Assembly: GCF_008312835.1 (NCBI RefSeq)
Contig: NZ_VSKS01000002.1
Location: 310,001 to 374,000 of the forward strand
Direction of reading: 5' to 3'
Length of the DNA: 64,000 nucleotides
From: Streptomyces marokkonensis
Lineage (GTDB): Bacteria > Actinomycetota > Actinomycetes > Streptomycetales > Streptomycetaceae
This document shows, in pieces, positions 16,630 through 24,849 of this stretch. A program made the position numbers and the translations under genes. Each line of letters opens with the position of its first letter. The stretch's first letter is position 1. The notes beneath the pieces were generated by a model. It had not been told where the DNA came from, did not search any database, and saw nothing but the letters and a program-made list of their open reading frames with translations.

Positions 16630-16899
16630 TCAGGCGGTCGCCGATCGGCGGCGCAGTCTTCCCGCCGGGCGCAGCAGCAACGACAGCGAGGCCACGGACA
16701 CGATCACCGCGCCCAGCAGGATCGTCAGCAGGTTGCCCGCGTCCAGCGCGGTGTTCATGACGAAGGCGCCGAACAGCGCTCCGGCCACACCGGTCGGCAG
16801 CACCAGGGCGCGGGCGGGAAGACGATGCGGCAGGCGGTGGTACGCCGCCCACGCCAGAGCCAGGCCGAGGATGGCGGAGCTGAGCGCTTCCAAGAGCAT
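16630..16899 (-). CDS. Small two-to-three-pass membrane protein
   Basis: The protein has 89 residues with hydrophobic segments around 4-19 (EALSSAILGLALAWAA), 33-48 (LPTGVAGALFGAFVMN) and 57-76 (LLTILLGAVIVSVASLSLLL), then a basic RRR tail. Size and layout resemble the transglycosylase-associated/GlsB-type small membrane proteins, but no diagnostic motif is present. GGGAGGG about 8 nt upstream supports the ATG at 16899. It converges with the ferritin-like gene. Confidence 0.75.
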   Translation of the reverse strand: MLLEALSSAILGLALAWAAYHRLPHRLPARALVLPTGVAGALFGAFVMNTALDAGNLLTILLGAVIVSVASLSLLLRPAGRLRRRSATA

Positions 16900-17023
16900 G
16901 TCGGGGTCCCTCCCACATGGCCGGCCTGCTCACATCGGTCGTAGCCCGTCTTACCCCTGACCTGCGGAATCCAATCCTCCTCCGGGGCGTAGCCGTGCTC
17001 CATCCGTGAAGGGACGCAGGCGG

Positions 17024-17044
17024 AGAGGGGAGAGGGGAGAGGGG
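17024..17044. repeat. Three tandem copies of AGAGGGG
   Basis: A 7-bp unit AGAGGGG is repeated three times head to tail in the intergenic region upstream of the small membrane protein gene. It is a short purine-only microsatellite. Confidence 0.85.
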
Positions 17045-17060
17045 AAAGGACACGGGAACG

Positions 17061-17098
17061 CGGGAGGGCCCGGCGGTTGGAACCGCCGGGCCTTCCCG
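17061..17098 (-). terminator. Terminator of the DUF3107 gene
   Basis: An 18-bp stem (17061-17078 with 17081-17098, one G-U pair) begins 18 bases after the DUF3107 stop. Confidence 0.7.
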
Positions 17099-17115
17099 TG
17101 ACGTCCGGTCGCCGC

Positions 17116-17343
17116 CTACAGCGCGCCGAAGCCCACCTTGCGCGGGGCCGGCTCGCCGATCTCGACGTACGCGAGACGGTCGGCCGGGACCAGGATCTTG
17201 CGGCCGTGCTCGTCCACGAGGCTCAGCAGCTGCGACTTCCCGGCCAGCGCCTCGGCCACCACGCGCTCGACCTCCTCCGCGCTCTGACCGCTCTCCAGAA
17301 CGATCTCGCGGGGCGCGTGCTGCACGCCGATCTTGACCTCCAC
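17116..17343 (-). CDS. DUF3107 family protein
   Basis: The protein has 75 residues and reads VKIGVQHAPREIVLESGQS, then a helix (EEVERVVAEALAGKSQLLSL), then VDEHGRKILVPADRLAYVEI. This compact alpha/beta pattern is the DUF3107 family, conserved across actinobacteria and of unknown function. GTG 17343 is preferred because GGAGG lies 9 nt upstream; the frame is open further up without a ribosome site. It sits downstream of a same-strand TetR gene, with a gap of about 150 nt. Confidence 0.85.
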   Translation of the reverse strand: MEVKIGVQHAPREIVLESGQSAEEVERVVAEALAGKSQLLSLVDEHGRKILVPADRLAYVEIGEPAPRKVGFGAL

Positions 17344-17496
17344 GGCTATGTCCCTCCGACGGTCAGTGAAGTGCGCGACGTTCCGCGCCGTACCAGCACA
17401 CATTAGCCCGGTGAGGGGACGGACACGTCGCGCCCTGCAACGCCAGGAGCGAACAGCCGACGGGAACAAACGGCCGCCGGTGTCCGCCCCGCGCGC

Positions 17497-18141
17497 TCAG
17501 TGGTGCTGCTCGTTGCCGTGCAACGGGAATCCGGCGATGCCCCGCCAGGCCAGCGAGGTCAGCAACTGCACCGCCTGGTCACGCGGCACGCTGCGGTCGC
17601 TGTGCAGCCAGGACCGCGCCACCACCTGCGCGAGGCCGCCGAGCCCCGAGGCGAGCAGCATCGACTCCGCCCGCGACAGCCCGGTGTCCTCGGCGATGAC
17701 GTCGCAGATCGCCTCCGCGCAGTCGTTGGTCACCTTGTCGACGCGCTCGCGCACGGCGGGCTCGTTCGTCAGGTCCGACTCGAAGACCAGGCGGAACGCG
17801 CCGCCGTCGTCCTCGACGTACGCGAAATAGGCGTCCATGGTCGCCCGGACGCGCTGCTTGTTGTCCGTCGTCGACGCCAGCGCGTGGCGCACCGACTGGA
17901 TCAGGGCCTCGCAGTGCTGGTCCAGCAGTGCGAGATAGAGATCCAGCTTGCCCGGGAAGTGCTGGTACAGCACCGGCTTGCTGACGCCGGCGCGTTCGGC
18001 GATGTCGTCCATCGCGGCCGCGTGGTAACCCTGCGCGACGAAGACTTCCTGAGCGGCACCCAGCAACTGGTTCCGTCGGGCACGGCGCGGCAGGCGTGTA
18101 CCCCTCGGGCGTACCGCGTCTGTCTGCTCGATGGCTGTCAC
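17497..18141 (-). CDS. TetR-family transcriptional regulator
   Basis: The protein has 214 residues. The N-terminal helix-turn-helix is plain: RRNQLLGAAQEVFVAQGYHA, AMDDIAERAGVSKPVLYQHF, then PGKLDLYLALLDQH. The C-terminal ligand/dimer domain (about 75-210) is helical and typical of TetR proteins with unknown ligand. GTG 18141 has GGGAGG close upstream; ATG 18153 is an in-frame alternative with a weaker site. No inverted operator repeat stood out in the upstream region. Confidence 0.9.
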   Translation of the reverse strand: MTAIEQTDAVRPRGTRLPRRARRNQLLGAAQEVFVAQGYHAAAMDDIAERAGVSKPVLYQHFPGKLDLYLALLDQHCEALIQSVRHALASTTDNKQRVRATMDAYFAYVEDDGGAFRLVFESDLTNEPAVRERVDKVTNDCAEAICDVIAEDTGLSRAESMLLASGLGGLAQVVARSWLHSDRSVPRDQAVQLLTSLAWRGIAGFPLHGNEQHH

Positions 18142-18339
18142 GCCGCCTCCCATTGTCGTCCATGTGCGGTGTGAGCCGCGCCGCCATCGTACTTTTCGGT
18201 AACCGTGGTGTGCGCGGTGAGAGCGCAGAATTTCACGGACCGGGCTGCGCCGAAAGGCGTACGGACGGTTTCAAAAGCTGTCAGAGCGGGCAAGGAGCGG
18301 CCTCCTCTCCGGACGACGGTGCCCTGGCCGGCGCACTCC

Positions 18340-18564
18340 TCACCGGTAGTCGTCCTCGTCGAGGGAGACGACCCGGGCCTGTTCCACCAGGTCGGCCTCG
18401 TTGGCGCGGTCGGGGTCGACGCCGGTCATCGGGTCGTCGCCCTCCGGCCGCACCTCCGCCTGCTGCTCGGCCGCGTCGACCTGGGGCGCCTCGACGTCGT
18501 ACTCCTGGCCCTCGCGGACGTCCTCGTCCTCGAACGTCTCCGGGTCGGTCGGGTCTACGGCCAT
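18340..18564 (-). CDS. Small acidic protein of unknown function
   Basis: The protein has 74 residues, about a third of them Asp or Glu, with no hydrophobic core, cysteine or membrane segment. It is probably intrinsically disordered. GGGAG about 8 nt before ATG 18564 and consistent GC third positions support it. An in-frame upstream start at 18612 lacks a ribosome site. It is divergent from the alpha/beta hydrolase at 18762. Confidence 0.72.
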   Translation of the reverse strand: MAVDPTDPETFEDEDVREGQEYDVEAPQVDAAEQQAEVRPEGDDPMTGVDPDRANEADLVEQARVVSLDEDDYR

Positions 18565-18749
18565 GGCTGGGCTCCCTTCTACGAACGTCCCTGACGGATG
18601 CAGGGGCCACATGCGGGTGCCCTCTGTACGAGCCTAGGAGACACCCGATTCGGACGCTATGCGATCCGCGGCGGCGATGTGACAGGTGCGCATCGCGCGG
18701 GGGAGCCCCCTGTGACGCCGGACACATGAGCCGCCACGTGATCGTCTCG

Positions 18750-18755
18750 TAACAT
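18750..18755 (+). promoter_or_regulatory. Candidate leaderless -10
   Basis: TAACAT lies 6 nt before ATG 18762, with no ribosome-binding site in between. Confidence 0.4.
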
Positions 18756-18761
18756 TGCCGC

Positions 18762-19817
18762 ATGTCTTCGACCGAGCTGCCGTCCGTGCCGCCCGCGAAC
18801 GTGCTTCCCAAAGTGGCGGCCGTCAGGGTCGCGGAGGGCGAGCGCCTCAGGTCGGTGCACCTGCCCGGCGTCACCCTCTCCGTACGGTCGAGGCCACCCG
18901 CGCGCGAGGGGCTGCCGCCCGCTCTCTACGTCCACGGACTCGGCGGTTCCTCGCTGAACTGGTCGGCCCTCATGCCGCTGCTGCACGACGTCGTCGACAG
19001 CGAGGCCGTGGACCTGCCGGGCTTCGGGGACTCCCCGCCGCCGGACGACGGCGACTACTCCCTCACCGCGCACGCCCGCGCGGTGATCCGGTATCTCGAC
19101 GCCTCCGGCCGCGGCCCCGTGCACCTCTTCGGGAACTCGCTCGGCGGGGCGGTCACCACCCGCGTCGCCGCCGTACGCCCCGACCTCGTCCGCACGCTCA
19201 CCCTCGTGTCACCGGCCCTGCCGGAACTGCGGGTGCAGCGCACCGCCGTCCCCACGGGGCTGCTGGCGGTGCCCGGGGTCGCTCTGCTGTTCACCCGCAT
19301 CACCCGGGAGTGGACGGCGGAACAGCGGGTCCGCGGTGTGCTGAAGCTCTGCTACGGCGACCCCGGGCGGGTGTCGCACGAAGGGTTCCACAACGCCGTG
19401 CAGGAGATGGAGCGGCGGCTGCGGCTGCCCTACTTCTGGGACGCGATGGCCCGCTCCGCGCGGGGGCTCGTCAACGCGTACACCCTGGGTGGCCAGCACG
19501 GACTGTGGCGCCAGGCCGAGCGGGTGCTCGCGCCGACCCTGCTCGTCTACGGCGGCCGGGACCAGCTCGTCGGCTTCCGCATGGCCCAGCGGTCGGCGCG
19601 GGCCTTCCGGGACTCCCGGCTGTGGACCATCCCGGACGCGGGCCACGTGGCGATGATGGAGTACCCCGACACCGTGGCCCTCGCCTTCCGTGAACTCCTC
19701 ATGGATACAACGGATTCGGCCGATGAGGGGGATACTGGGGGACCGGGCGCGCAGGGCGCTCCGGGTTCCCCCGCCGGCACCGGTGGCGGAACCACCGCCG
19801 AGAACACGAGGGGCTGA
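18762..19817 (+). CDS. Alpha/beta hydrolase
   Basis: The protein has 351 residues. An oxyanion motif YVHGLGGSSLNW (about 54-65), nucleophile elbow FGNSLGGAV (Ser near 126), acidic strand LLVYGGRDQLVGF (about 257-269) and DAGHVAMMEYPD (catalytic His about 292) complete the triad. The C-terminal 35 residues are Gly/Ala/Thr-rich and disordered. The substrate is unknown. The stop is followed 8 nt later by the DUF3152 gene, so the two are probably co-transcribed. Confidence 0.87.
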   Translation: MSSTELPSVPPANVLPKVAAVRVAEGERLRSVHLPGVTLSVRSRPPAREGLPPALYVHGLGGSSLNWSALMPLLHDVVDSEAVDLPGFGDSPPPDDGDYSLTAHARAVIRYLDASGRGPVHLFGNSLGGAVTTRVAAVRPDLVRTLTLVSPALPELRVQRTAVPTGLLAVPGVALLFTRITREWTAEQRVRGVLKLCYGDPGRVSHEGFHNAVQEMERRLRLPYFWDAMARSARGLVNAYTLGGQHGLWRQAERVLAPTLLVYGGRDQLVGFRMAQRSARAFRDSRLWTIPDAGHVAMMEYPDTVALAFRELLMDTTDSADEGDTGGPGAQGAPGSPAGTGGGTTAENTRG

Positions 19818-19825
19818 GGCGCGAC

Positions 19826-21475
19826 GTGGGACGCCACAGCCGCCGTGGACCCGCCCCCAGGGGCGACATCGCGGACACGACCGCAGCACGGAACGTTCCG
19901 GACGGCCGCGGGGCCCGCGGGGGCGACCGGGGCGACACCCGGCCGGACCCGTACCGGATGCCCGCGGACCATCCGGCACAGGGCCCGGCCCTGCAGCCGC
20001 CGGGGCGTCCGCCCGTGGGCGGGGGCCAGGGGTACGGGGTTCCGTACGCGGACCCGTCCGGGAATCCGGCACACGGCGCTCCCCTGTACGGGACGACCGG
20101 ACACGGCATGCCGGACGGGACTCCGGCGCACGGTGTGCCGCGCCTCCCGGACGGATGGCTCCCGGAGGGCACCCCGCCGCACGGCGTTCCCCGGTTCGCC
20201 GACGGGACTCCGGCGCGCGGTGTGCCGCGGCTGCCCGACGGAACCCCCGCGCACGGCGTTCCCCGGTTCGCCGACGGCACCCCGGCGCGCGGCGTTCCCC
20301 AGGCCCGCGGCGAGCACCCGGAGCAGTGGGAGGCCGGGGGCGGCTGGGGGACGGTGAACGGCCGGACGACGGCCGGAGCCGGATACGGCGGCATGCCTCC
20401 GGCCGGGCCGGGGCCGAGACCCGGGCCGGGCGTGCCCTTCCCGCGACAGCGGCAGGCACCCCCCGCGGGACCGCGGGAGGACTACCTCGACGCCTTCGCC
20501 GATGACGTCGACCTCTTCACCCCGCGCACGCCCGCCTCCGCACCGCGCCCGCCGGCCTCCGCGCACCCCACCGACCCCTACGCCGCCGTCACCGACTGGA
20601 ACAGCGCTCCGGTCACCGGCACCCCCGCGGACGCCGACGAGCCGCCGACCGGGGAGCCCGCGCAGGGCAAGGGCGGCAAGGGGCGCGCGTTCACCGGCAT
20701 CGCGGCCGCCGCCGTCACCACGGTGCTGGCCGTCGTGGTGGCCGGGCAGGCCGCCGACGAGCGTGACGCCGCCGGCGCGCAGACGCAGTCCGCCGGTGAG
20801 CAGGCCCGCGACGTACGGGATCCCGCCTCGCGCGGTGACGACCGGGAGACGCCCGCCGTGCCGTCCGCCGAGCCGCTGACGTACCAGCAGAAGATGGACC
20901 GGACGTTCCCGCTCAGCGCGGCCCGCGCGGGCACGGGGACGTTCGAGGCGATCCCCGGCATCGACAAGGCGCCCGGCAAGGGCGACAAGGTCACCTACCG
21001 CGTGGACGTGGAACAGGGACTCGGCCTCGACGGCGAGCTCTTCGCCGAGGCCGTGCACAGGACGCTCAACGACGACCGCAGCTGGGCGCACAACGGCGCC
21101 CGCACCTTCGAGCGCATCCACTCAGGCCGGGCCGACTTCGTGATCACCCTCGCCAGTCCCGCGACGACCGCCGACTGGTGCGCCAAGTCCGGCCTGGACA
21201 CCACCGAGGACAACGTCTCCTGCGACTCCGCGGCCACGGAGCGCGTGATGATCAACGCGTACCGGTGGGCGCAGGGTTCGGAGACCTACGGCGAGGAGAT
21301 CCACGCCTACCGCCAGATGCTGATCAACCATGAGATCGGCCACCGGCTGGGCTACAACCACGTCACCTGTGACAAGAACGGCGACCTGGCACCGGTGATG
21401 CAGCAGCAGACCAAGTTCCTCGAACACAACGGAATCCGCTGCCGCCCGAACCCCTGGGCCTACCCCAACAGCTGA
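19826..21475 (+). CDS. DUF3152 metzincin-like membrane-anchored protein with repeat-rich cytoplasmic region
   Basis: The protein has 549 residues. Residues 1-200 are low-complexity with imperfect repeats of a 14-residue motif (GTPAHGVPRLPDG and variants, about 95-160). One membrane segment follows (FTGIAAAAVTTVLAVVVAGQ, about 291-310), then an extracellular DUF3152 domain (about 340-549) with the full zinc signature HEIGHRLGYNH, an HExxHxxGxxH metzincin motif. The protein is therefore a type II membrane protein and a probable zinc peptidase, although no activity is established for DUF3152. GTG 19826 has GAGG 6 nt upstream. Confidence 0.87.
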   Translation: MGRHSRRGPAPRGDIADTTAARNVPDGRGARGGDRGDTRPDPYRMPADHPAQGPALQPPGRPPVGGGQGYGVPYADPSGNPAHGAPLYGTTGHGMPDGTPAHGVPRLPDGWLPEGTPPHGVPRFADGTPARGVPRLPDGTPAHGVPRFADGTPARGVPQARGEHPEQWEAGGGWGTVNGRTTAGAGYGGMPPAGPGPRPGPGVPFPRQRQAPPAGPREDYLDAFADDVDLFTPRTPASAPRPPASAHPTDPYAAVTDWNSAPVTGTPADADEPPTGEPAQGKGGKGRAFTGIAAAAVTTVLAVVVAGQAADERDAAGAQTQSAGEQARDVRDPASRGDDRETPAVPSAEPLTYQQKMDRTFPLSAARAGTGTFEAIPGIDKAPGKGDKVTYRVDVEQGLGLDGELFAEAVHRTLNDDRSWAHNGARTFERIHSGRADFVITLASPATTADWCAKSGLDTTEDNVSCDSAATERVMINAYRWAQGSETYGEEIHAYRQMLINHEIGHRLGYNHVTCDKNGDLAPVMQQQTKFLEHNGIRCRPNPWAYPNS

Positions 21476-21544
21476 TCATCAACTGATCGCATAGCGTCCA
21501 GAAACGCGCCCCGCACGGGAAAGTTACGCCCGTTCACCCCTTTT

Positions 21545-21578
21545 GGTGGCGCGATGGACAACCGTCCGTCGCGCCACC
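21545..21578 (+). other. Hairpin between the DUF3152 gene and the glycosyltransferase operon
   Basis: A 10-bp perfect outer stem (GGTGGCGCGA / TCGCGCCACC) continues inward through one mismatch into GGAC/GTCC around an AACC loop. It could terminate the DUF3152 transcript or lie in the leader of the glycosyltransferase mRNA. Confidence 0.55.
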
Positions 21579-21658
21579 ACCTGTTCCGCATACGTTCGTC
21601 CCGCTGCGAGCCGCCGGGTCAACGGCGGCTCCCCACACGGGAGATCGGGGGTGCACAC

Positions 21659-23314
21659 GTGCGCATCGGACTGCTTACGGAGGGTGGCTATCCGTATGTG
21701 AGCGGTGAGGGCGGGTTCTGGTGCGACCGCCTGGTGCGCGGACTCGACCGACACGAGTTCGACGTCTACGCGTTCAGCAGCGGCGAGGCCCAGGAGGACG
21801 CCGGCTGGGTCCCGCTGCCGCCCCAGGTCAACCGGGTGCGTACCGCGCCGCTGTGGGCGGCCGAGGACGACGGGGTGGTGTACGGCCGCCGCGCACGCCG
21901 GCGCTTCTCGGAGCACTACGGCGAACTGGCCGCCGTGCTCTGCGCCTCGCCGGACTCCGCCGCCCCCGAGGCGGACCGTTTCGCCACCGCGCTCCGGGGC
22001 CTCGCCGAACTCGCCCGCGAGGAAGGCGGCCTGGTGGGCGCACTCCGCTCCGAGACGGCCGTACGCGCCCTGGAGCGCGCCTGTCGTGCGCCCGGTGCCC
22101 GGCGCGCGGCGCGCGAGGCCCGCGTCCCGGATCTGCTGGCGGTCGCCGCGCATGTGGAGCGCGCCCTGCGCCCCCTCTCACTCGACTGGTACGAGGAGGA
22201 CGGGCTGGGCGCGGTGGACCTGTGCCACGCCGCCGCCGGGGGAGTGGCGGCCCTTCCGGGACTGCTCGCCCACCACTTCTTCGGCGTGCCCCTCCTCGTC
22301 ACCGAGTACGGGGTCCGCCTGCGGACGCACTACCTCACCCGTCCGGACTCCCCACCCGCGGTCCGCTCCCTGCTCGCCGCCTTCCACGGCAGGCTCACCG
22401 CCGAGACCTACCGCCGGGCCGCGTTCATCACGCCGGGCAACACACACGCCCGCCGCTGGCAGGAACGCTGCGGCGCCGACCGGGCGAAGCTGCGCACGGT
22501 GTACCCGGGCATGGACGCCGCGCCCTTCGCCGAGGTGGGGGAGTCCCCGGAGAGCGCGGACCCGCACACCCTCGTCTGGGTCGGCCGGGTGGAGCCCGCC
22601 AAGGACCTGGTCTCGCTGCTGCACGCCTTCGCGGAGATCCGCACGGAGGAGCCGGAGGCCCGTCTGCGGATCATCGGCGGCCCGGCGGGCCCCGAGGGCG
22701 CCGCGTACCTCGGCCACTGCAGAGCACTCGCCGCACACCTCTTCCCGGACGAGGCCGACGGCCCGCACGCCGTCGGCGACAACCCGGTGTCCTTCGAGCA
22801 ACTGGGCGGTCCCGGCCTGGAGACCCCCGCGGACGCCTACGCCGGCGGGGCCGTGACGGTCCTGTCCAGTGTCGTCGAGGGGTTCCCCACGGGTCTGATC
22901 GAGGCGATGTTCTGCGCACGCGCCACCGTCTCCACGGACGTCGGCGCGGTGGTGGAGGCCATCGGCGGCACCGGTCTCGTCGTACCACCGCGCAACCCGC
23001 GGGCGCTCGCCGAGGCGTGCGTCTCCCTGTTGCGCGACCCCGAGCGCCGTACACGCCTCGGCGCCGCCGCACGCGCCCGCGCTCTCGAGTTGTTCACCGT
23101 CGACCAGAACGTCTCGGCCTTCCACCGCATCTACCTGGAGATCGTCGCGCGGACCCCGGTCCGCTGCCTCGTCCTCGACGGCACCGGCGACCCCCTGCCC
23201 TTCGCCGCTCCCGCCGAGGCCCACGTCCCCGGCCACTGGACCGACCCCACCCCCCGCGCCGTCCCCACGTGGGCCGTGGAGACGCCGGTACCCGCAACGG
23301 AGACAGCCCGATGA
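21659..23314 (+). CDS. PelF-like family 4 glycosyltransferase (DUF3492 N-terminus)
   Basis: The protein has 551 residues. The N-terminus RIGLLTEGGYPYVSGEGGFW is the DUF3492 signature that opens PelF-type enzymes. A GT4 C-terminal half follows: LVWVGRVEPAKDLVSLLHAF (about 305-324), LRIIGGPAGPEG, and the nucleotide-sugar site SSVVEGFPTGLIEAMFCA with ExxxxxxxE spacing (about 400-418). It should transfer a UDP- or NDP-hexosamine-type sugar in the cytoplasm. GTG 21659 has a GGGGG site upstream. Its stop overlaps the start of the membrane-protein gene (ATGA). Confidence 0.87.
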   Translation: MRIGLLTEGGYPYVSGEGGFWCDRLVRGLDRHEFDVYAFSSGEAQEDAGWVPLPPQVNRVRTAPLWAAEDDGVVYGRRARRRFSEHYGELAAVLCASPDSAAPEADRFATALRGLAELAREEGGLVGALRSETAVRALERACRAPGARRAAREARVPDLLAVAAHVERALRPLSLDWYEEDGLGAVDLCHAAAGGVAALPGLLAHHFFGVPLLVTEYGVRLRTHYLTRPDSPPAVRSLLAAFHGRLTAETYRRAAFITPGNTHARRWQERCGADRAKLRTVYPGMDAAPFAEVGESPESADPHTLVWVGRVEPAKDLVSLLHAFAEIRTEEPEARLRIIGGPAGPEGAAYLGHCRALAAHLFPDEADGPHAVGDNPVSFEQLGGPGLETPADAYAGGAVTVLSSVVEGFPTGLIEAMFCARATVSTDVGAVVEAIGGTGLVVPPRNPRALAEACVSLLRDPERRTRLGAAARARALELFTVDQNVSAFHRIYLEIVARTPVRCLVLDGTGDPLPFAAPAEAHVPGHWTDPTPRAVPTWAVETPVPATETAR

Positions 23315-24438
23315 CCGACCTGGGCGAACTGAACCGCAGCACTCCCGGTGCGGCCGACCCCGTCAAGGCACTCCTGCACCGCCACCACGACCTGTGCCTG
23401 CGGGCAGTGGACCCGTTGGAGATCGCAGCGGGCCTGGAGGCCCACGGCATCACCGACCGCACCGCCGCCCGCTTCCGTCACCGCGACGTCTTCTCGCTGG
23501 CGGAGGAGCTCTACGCCCGGGTCCCCCGCGACACCGACCCCCCGCCCCCCGCCCCACCCACGACGCGGCGCGCGGACACCCTCCACGGGTCCGCATGGTT
23601 CCTCCTCCCCCTCCTTCCGGGCGCCCTGTGCGCGGCGACGGTGATCGCCCTGCGCCAGACCCACGGCGAGACGCGCCTCTACGCGGCGGCCGCCGGCATC
23701 CTCGCCGTCACCCTCGCCCTCCGCGCGGCACTCCGCCGGGGCCCGCTGAGCACTCCCGGCCGCACGACCCGCCCAGCCACGACGTCCTGGACGTGCTGGC
23801 TCATCGGCTACGCCCTCCTGGGCGACGGTCTGCTGCACGCGGCGATCACCGGCGGCCCGGACGGCCTGCCCAACGGTACGGCCGAGGGACACTGGCCACT
23901 CGCCGTCGCCCCGGTCCTCGCCCTCACCCTCGCCTGCGCGCCGGCCGCGTGGACCACCCACCTCTTCACCACCCACGCCCGCCGCCGACTCGGGTCGAGC
24001 CGCGGCCTGGAGGACTTCTCCGCCTCGGTACGCCCCGTGCTCCTGGGCACGTTCGTCCTGTTCCTGGGCGCACTGGCGGCCCTGCTCGCCGTGACGTCCG
24101 CGCTCCTCGACGAGCCCTCCGCGCTCCCCGGGACGCTCGCCCTGGGCGCCCTGCTCTTCCTGGCCCGCCTCCTGACGGTCCACGGCTTCAGCCACGCGCC
24201 GAAGGTGATCCTCACGATCACCGTCCTCGCCCAGGCAGCCGCCCTGACGACGGTCCTCGCGGCCCGCCTCCCCGGCTGCGCCGCCCTGTCCACACCGGTG
24301 GAAACCCTGACCACCACCTGGAGCCCCGCGGCGGTCCCCACCTTCACCTGCGGTGCGGCGGCCCTGGTCCTCCTGATCCACGCCTCCCGCAGACTGTCCC
24401 GCGCCTCGGCGCACGTCTCCACGGAGCAACCACGGTGA
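23311..24438 (+). CDS. Multi-pass membrane protein coupled to the glycosyltransferase
   Basis: The protein has 375 residues. A soluble N-terminal region of about 80 residues (AADPVKALLHRHHDLCLRAV, LEIAAGLEAHGITDRTAARF) precedes about eight hydrophobic segments between 85 and 360. I do not recognise a transporter signature. The ATGA overlap with the PelF-like gene argues that the two products work together. In pel operons the partner of PelF is the 12-helix PelG; this protein is shorter and not clearly homologous, so an analogous export role is inference. Confidence 0.82.
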   Translation: MTDLGELNRSTPGAADPVKALLHRHHDLCLRAVDPLEIAAGLEAHGITDRTAARFRHRDVFSLAEELYARVPRDTDPPPPAPPTTRRADTLHGSAWFLLPLLPGALCAATVIALRQTHGETRLYAAAAGILAVTLALRAALRRGPLSTPGRTTRPATTSWTCWLIGYALLGDGLLHAAITGGPDGLPNGTAEGHWPLAVAPVLALTLACAPAAWTTHLFTTHARRRLGSSRGLEDFSASVRPVLLGTFVLFLGALAALLAVTSALLDEPSALPGTLALGALLFLARLLTVHGFSHAPKVILTITVLAQAAALTTVLAARLPGCAALSTPVETLTTTWSPAAVPTFTCGAAALVLLIHASRRLSRASAHVSTEQPR

Positions 24439-24801
24439 GCCGCGGACGCGCTGACGCGAGCCGAGGGGTGCTCGCGACCCGGCGCTCAACTGGTGGAGGC
24501 ACGCCTCTGCCCGCGGATGCGGCAGCGGCTCCGCCCAAGCGGCGGTGGCCCGCGGGAGCGGCGTTGGCCGCGTACTGCGCGGAGGGGTCGGGGCGGGGGT
24601 GTGCGCCCGCAGCGGCTGGTGCGACTCGGCGCCCCGCACCTCCACCGGGCAACGGAATCACGCCAGTCCGAGGACGGACACCCCCGCCCCGGCCCCGACC
24701 CACCCCCCACCCGTAGGCGCTACGCGCACCCCCACCGCAGGGACAGCGGCGCCGAAGGCATACGACCACCACCCGACCCCACCCCCGAAGGAGAACCCCA
24801 C
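24439..24801 (+). other. 363-bp GC-rich gap inside the polysaccharide operon
   Basis: No gene is supported. The last 150 bases are strongly C-rich on the plus strand. Open frames here have neither ribosome sites nor plausible proteins. The gap may be a degenerate gene remnant or an internal promoter/leader region. Confidence 0.5.
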
Positions 24802-24849
24802 ATGACCCCCCGCCCAGCAGGTCCGCGCAGCGAAGGAGCCGCCCGATGA
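24802..24849 (+). CDS. Possible 15-codon leader ORF coupled to the epimerase
   Basis: ATG 24802 is preceded by GAAGGAGA (24787-24794). The frame encodes a 15-residue peptide (MTPRPAGPRSEGAAR) whose TGA overlaps the epimerase ATG as ATGA. The epimerase also has its own AAGGAG inside this ORF. It may drive coupled translation. It could instead be a chance frame. Confidence 0.4.
   Translation: MTPRPAGPRSEGAAR

Noticed and set aside
21554-21658. ATG 21554 as the start of the PelF-like transferase
   Set aside because: It falls on the hairpin arm and adds a basic, non-conserved extension; the DUF3492 signature begins directly at GTG 21659.
24439-24801. A hidden gene in the gap of the polysaccharide operon
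   Set aside because: Frames are Pro/Arg/Gly-rich without ribosome sites or recognisable domains on either strand.
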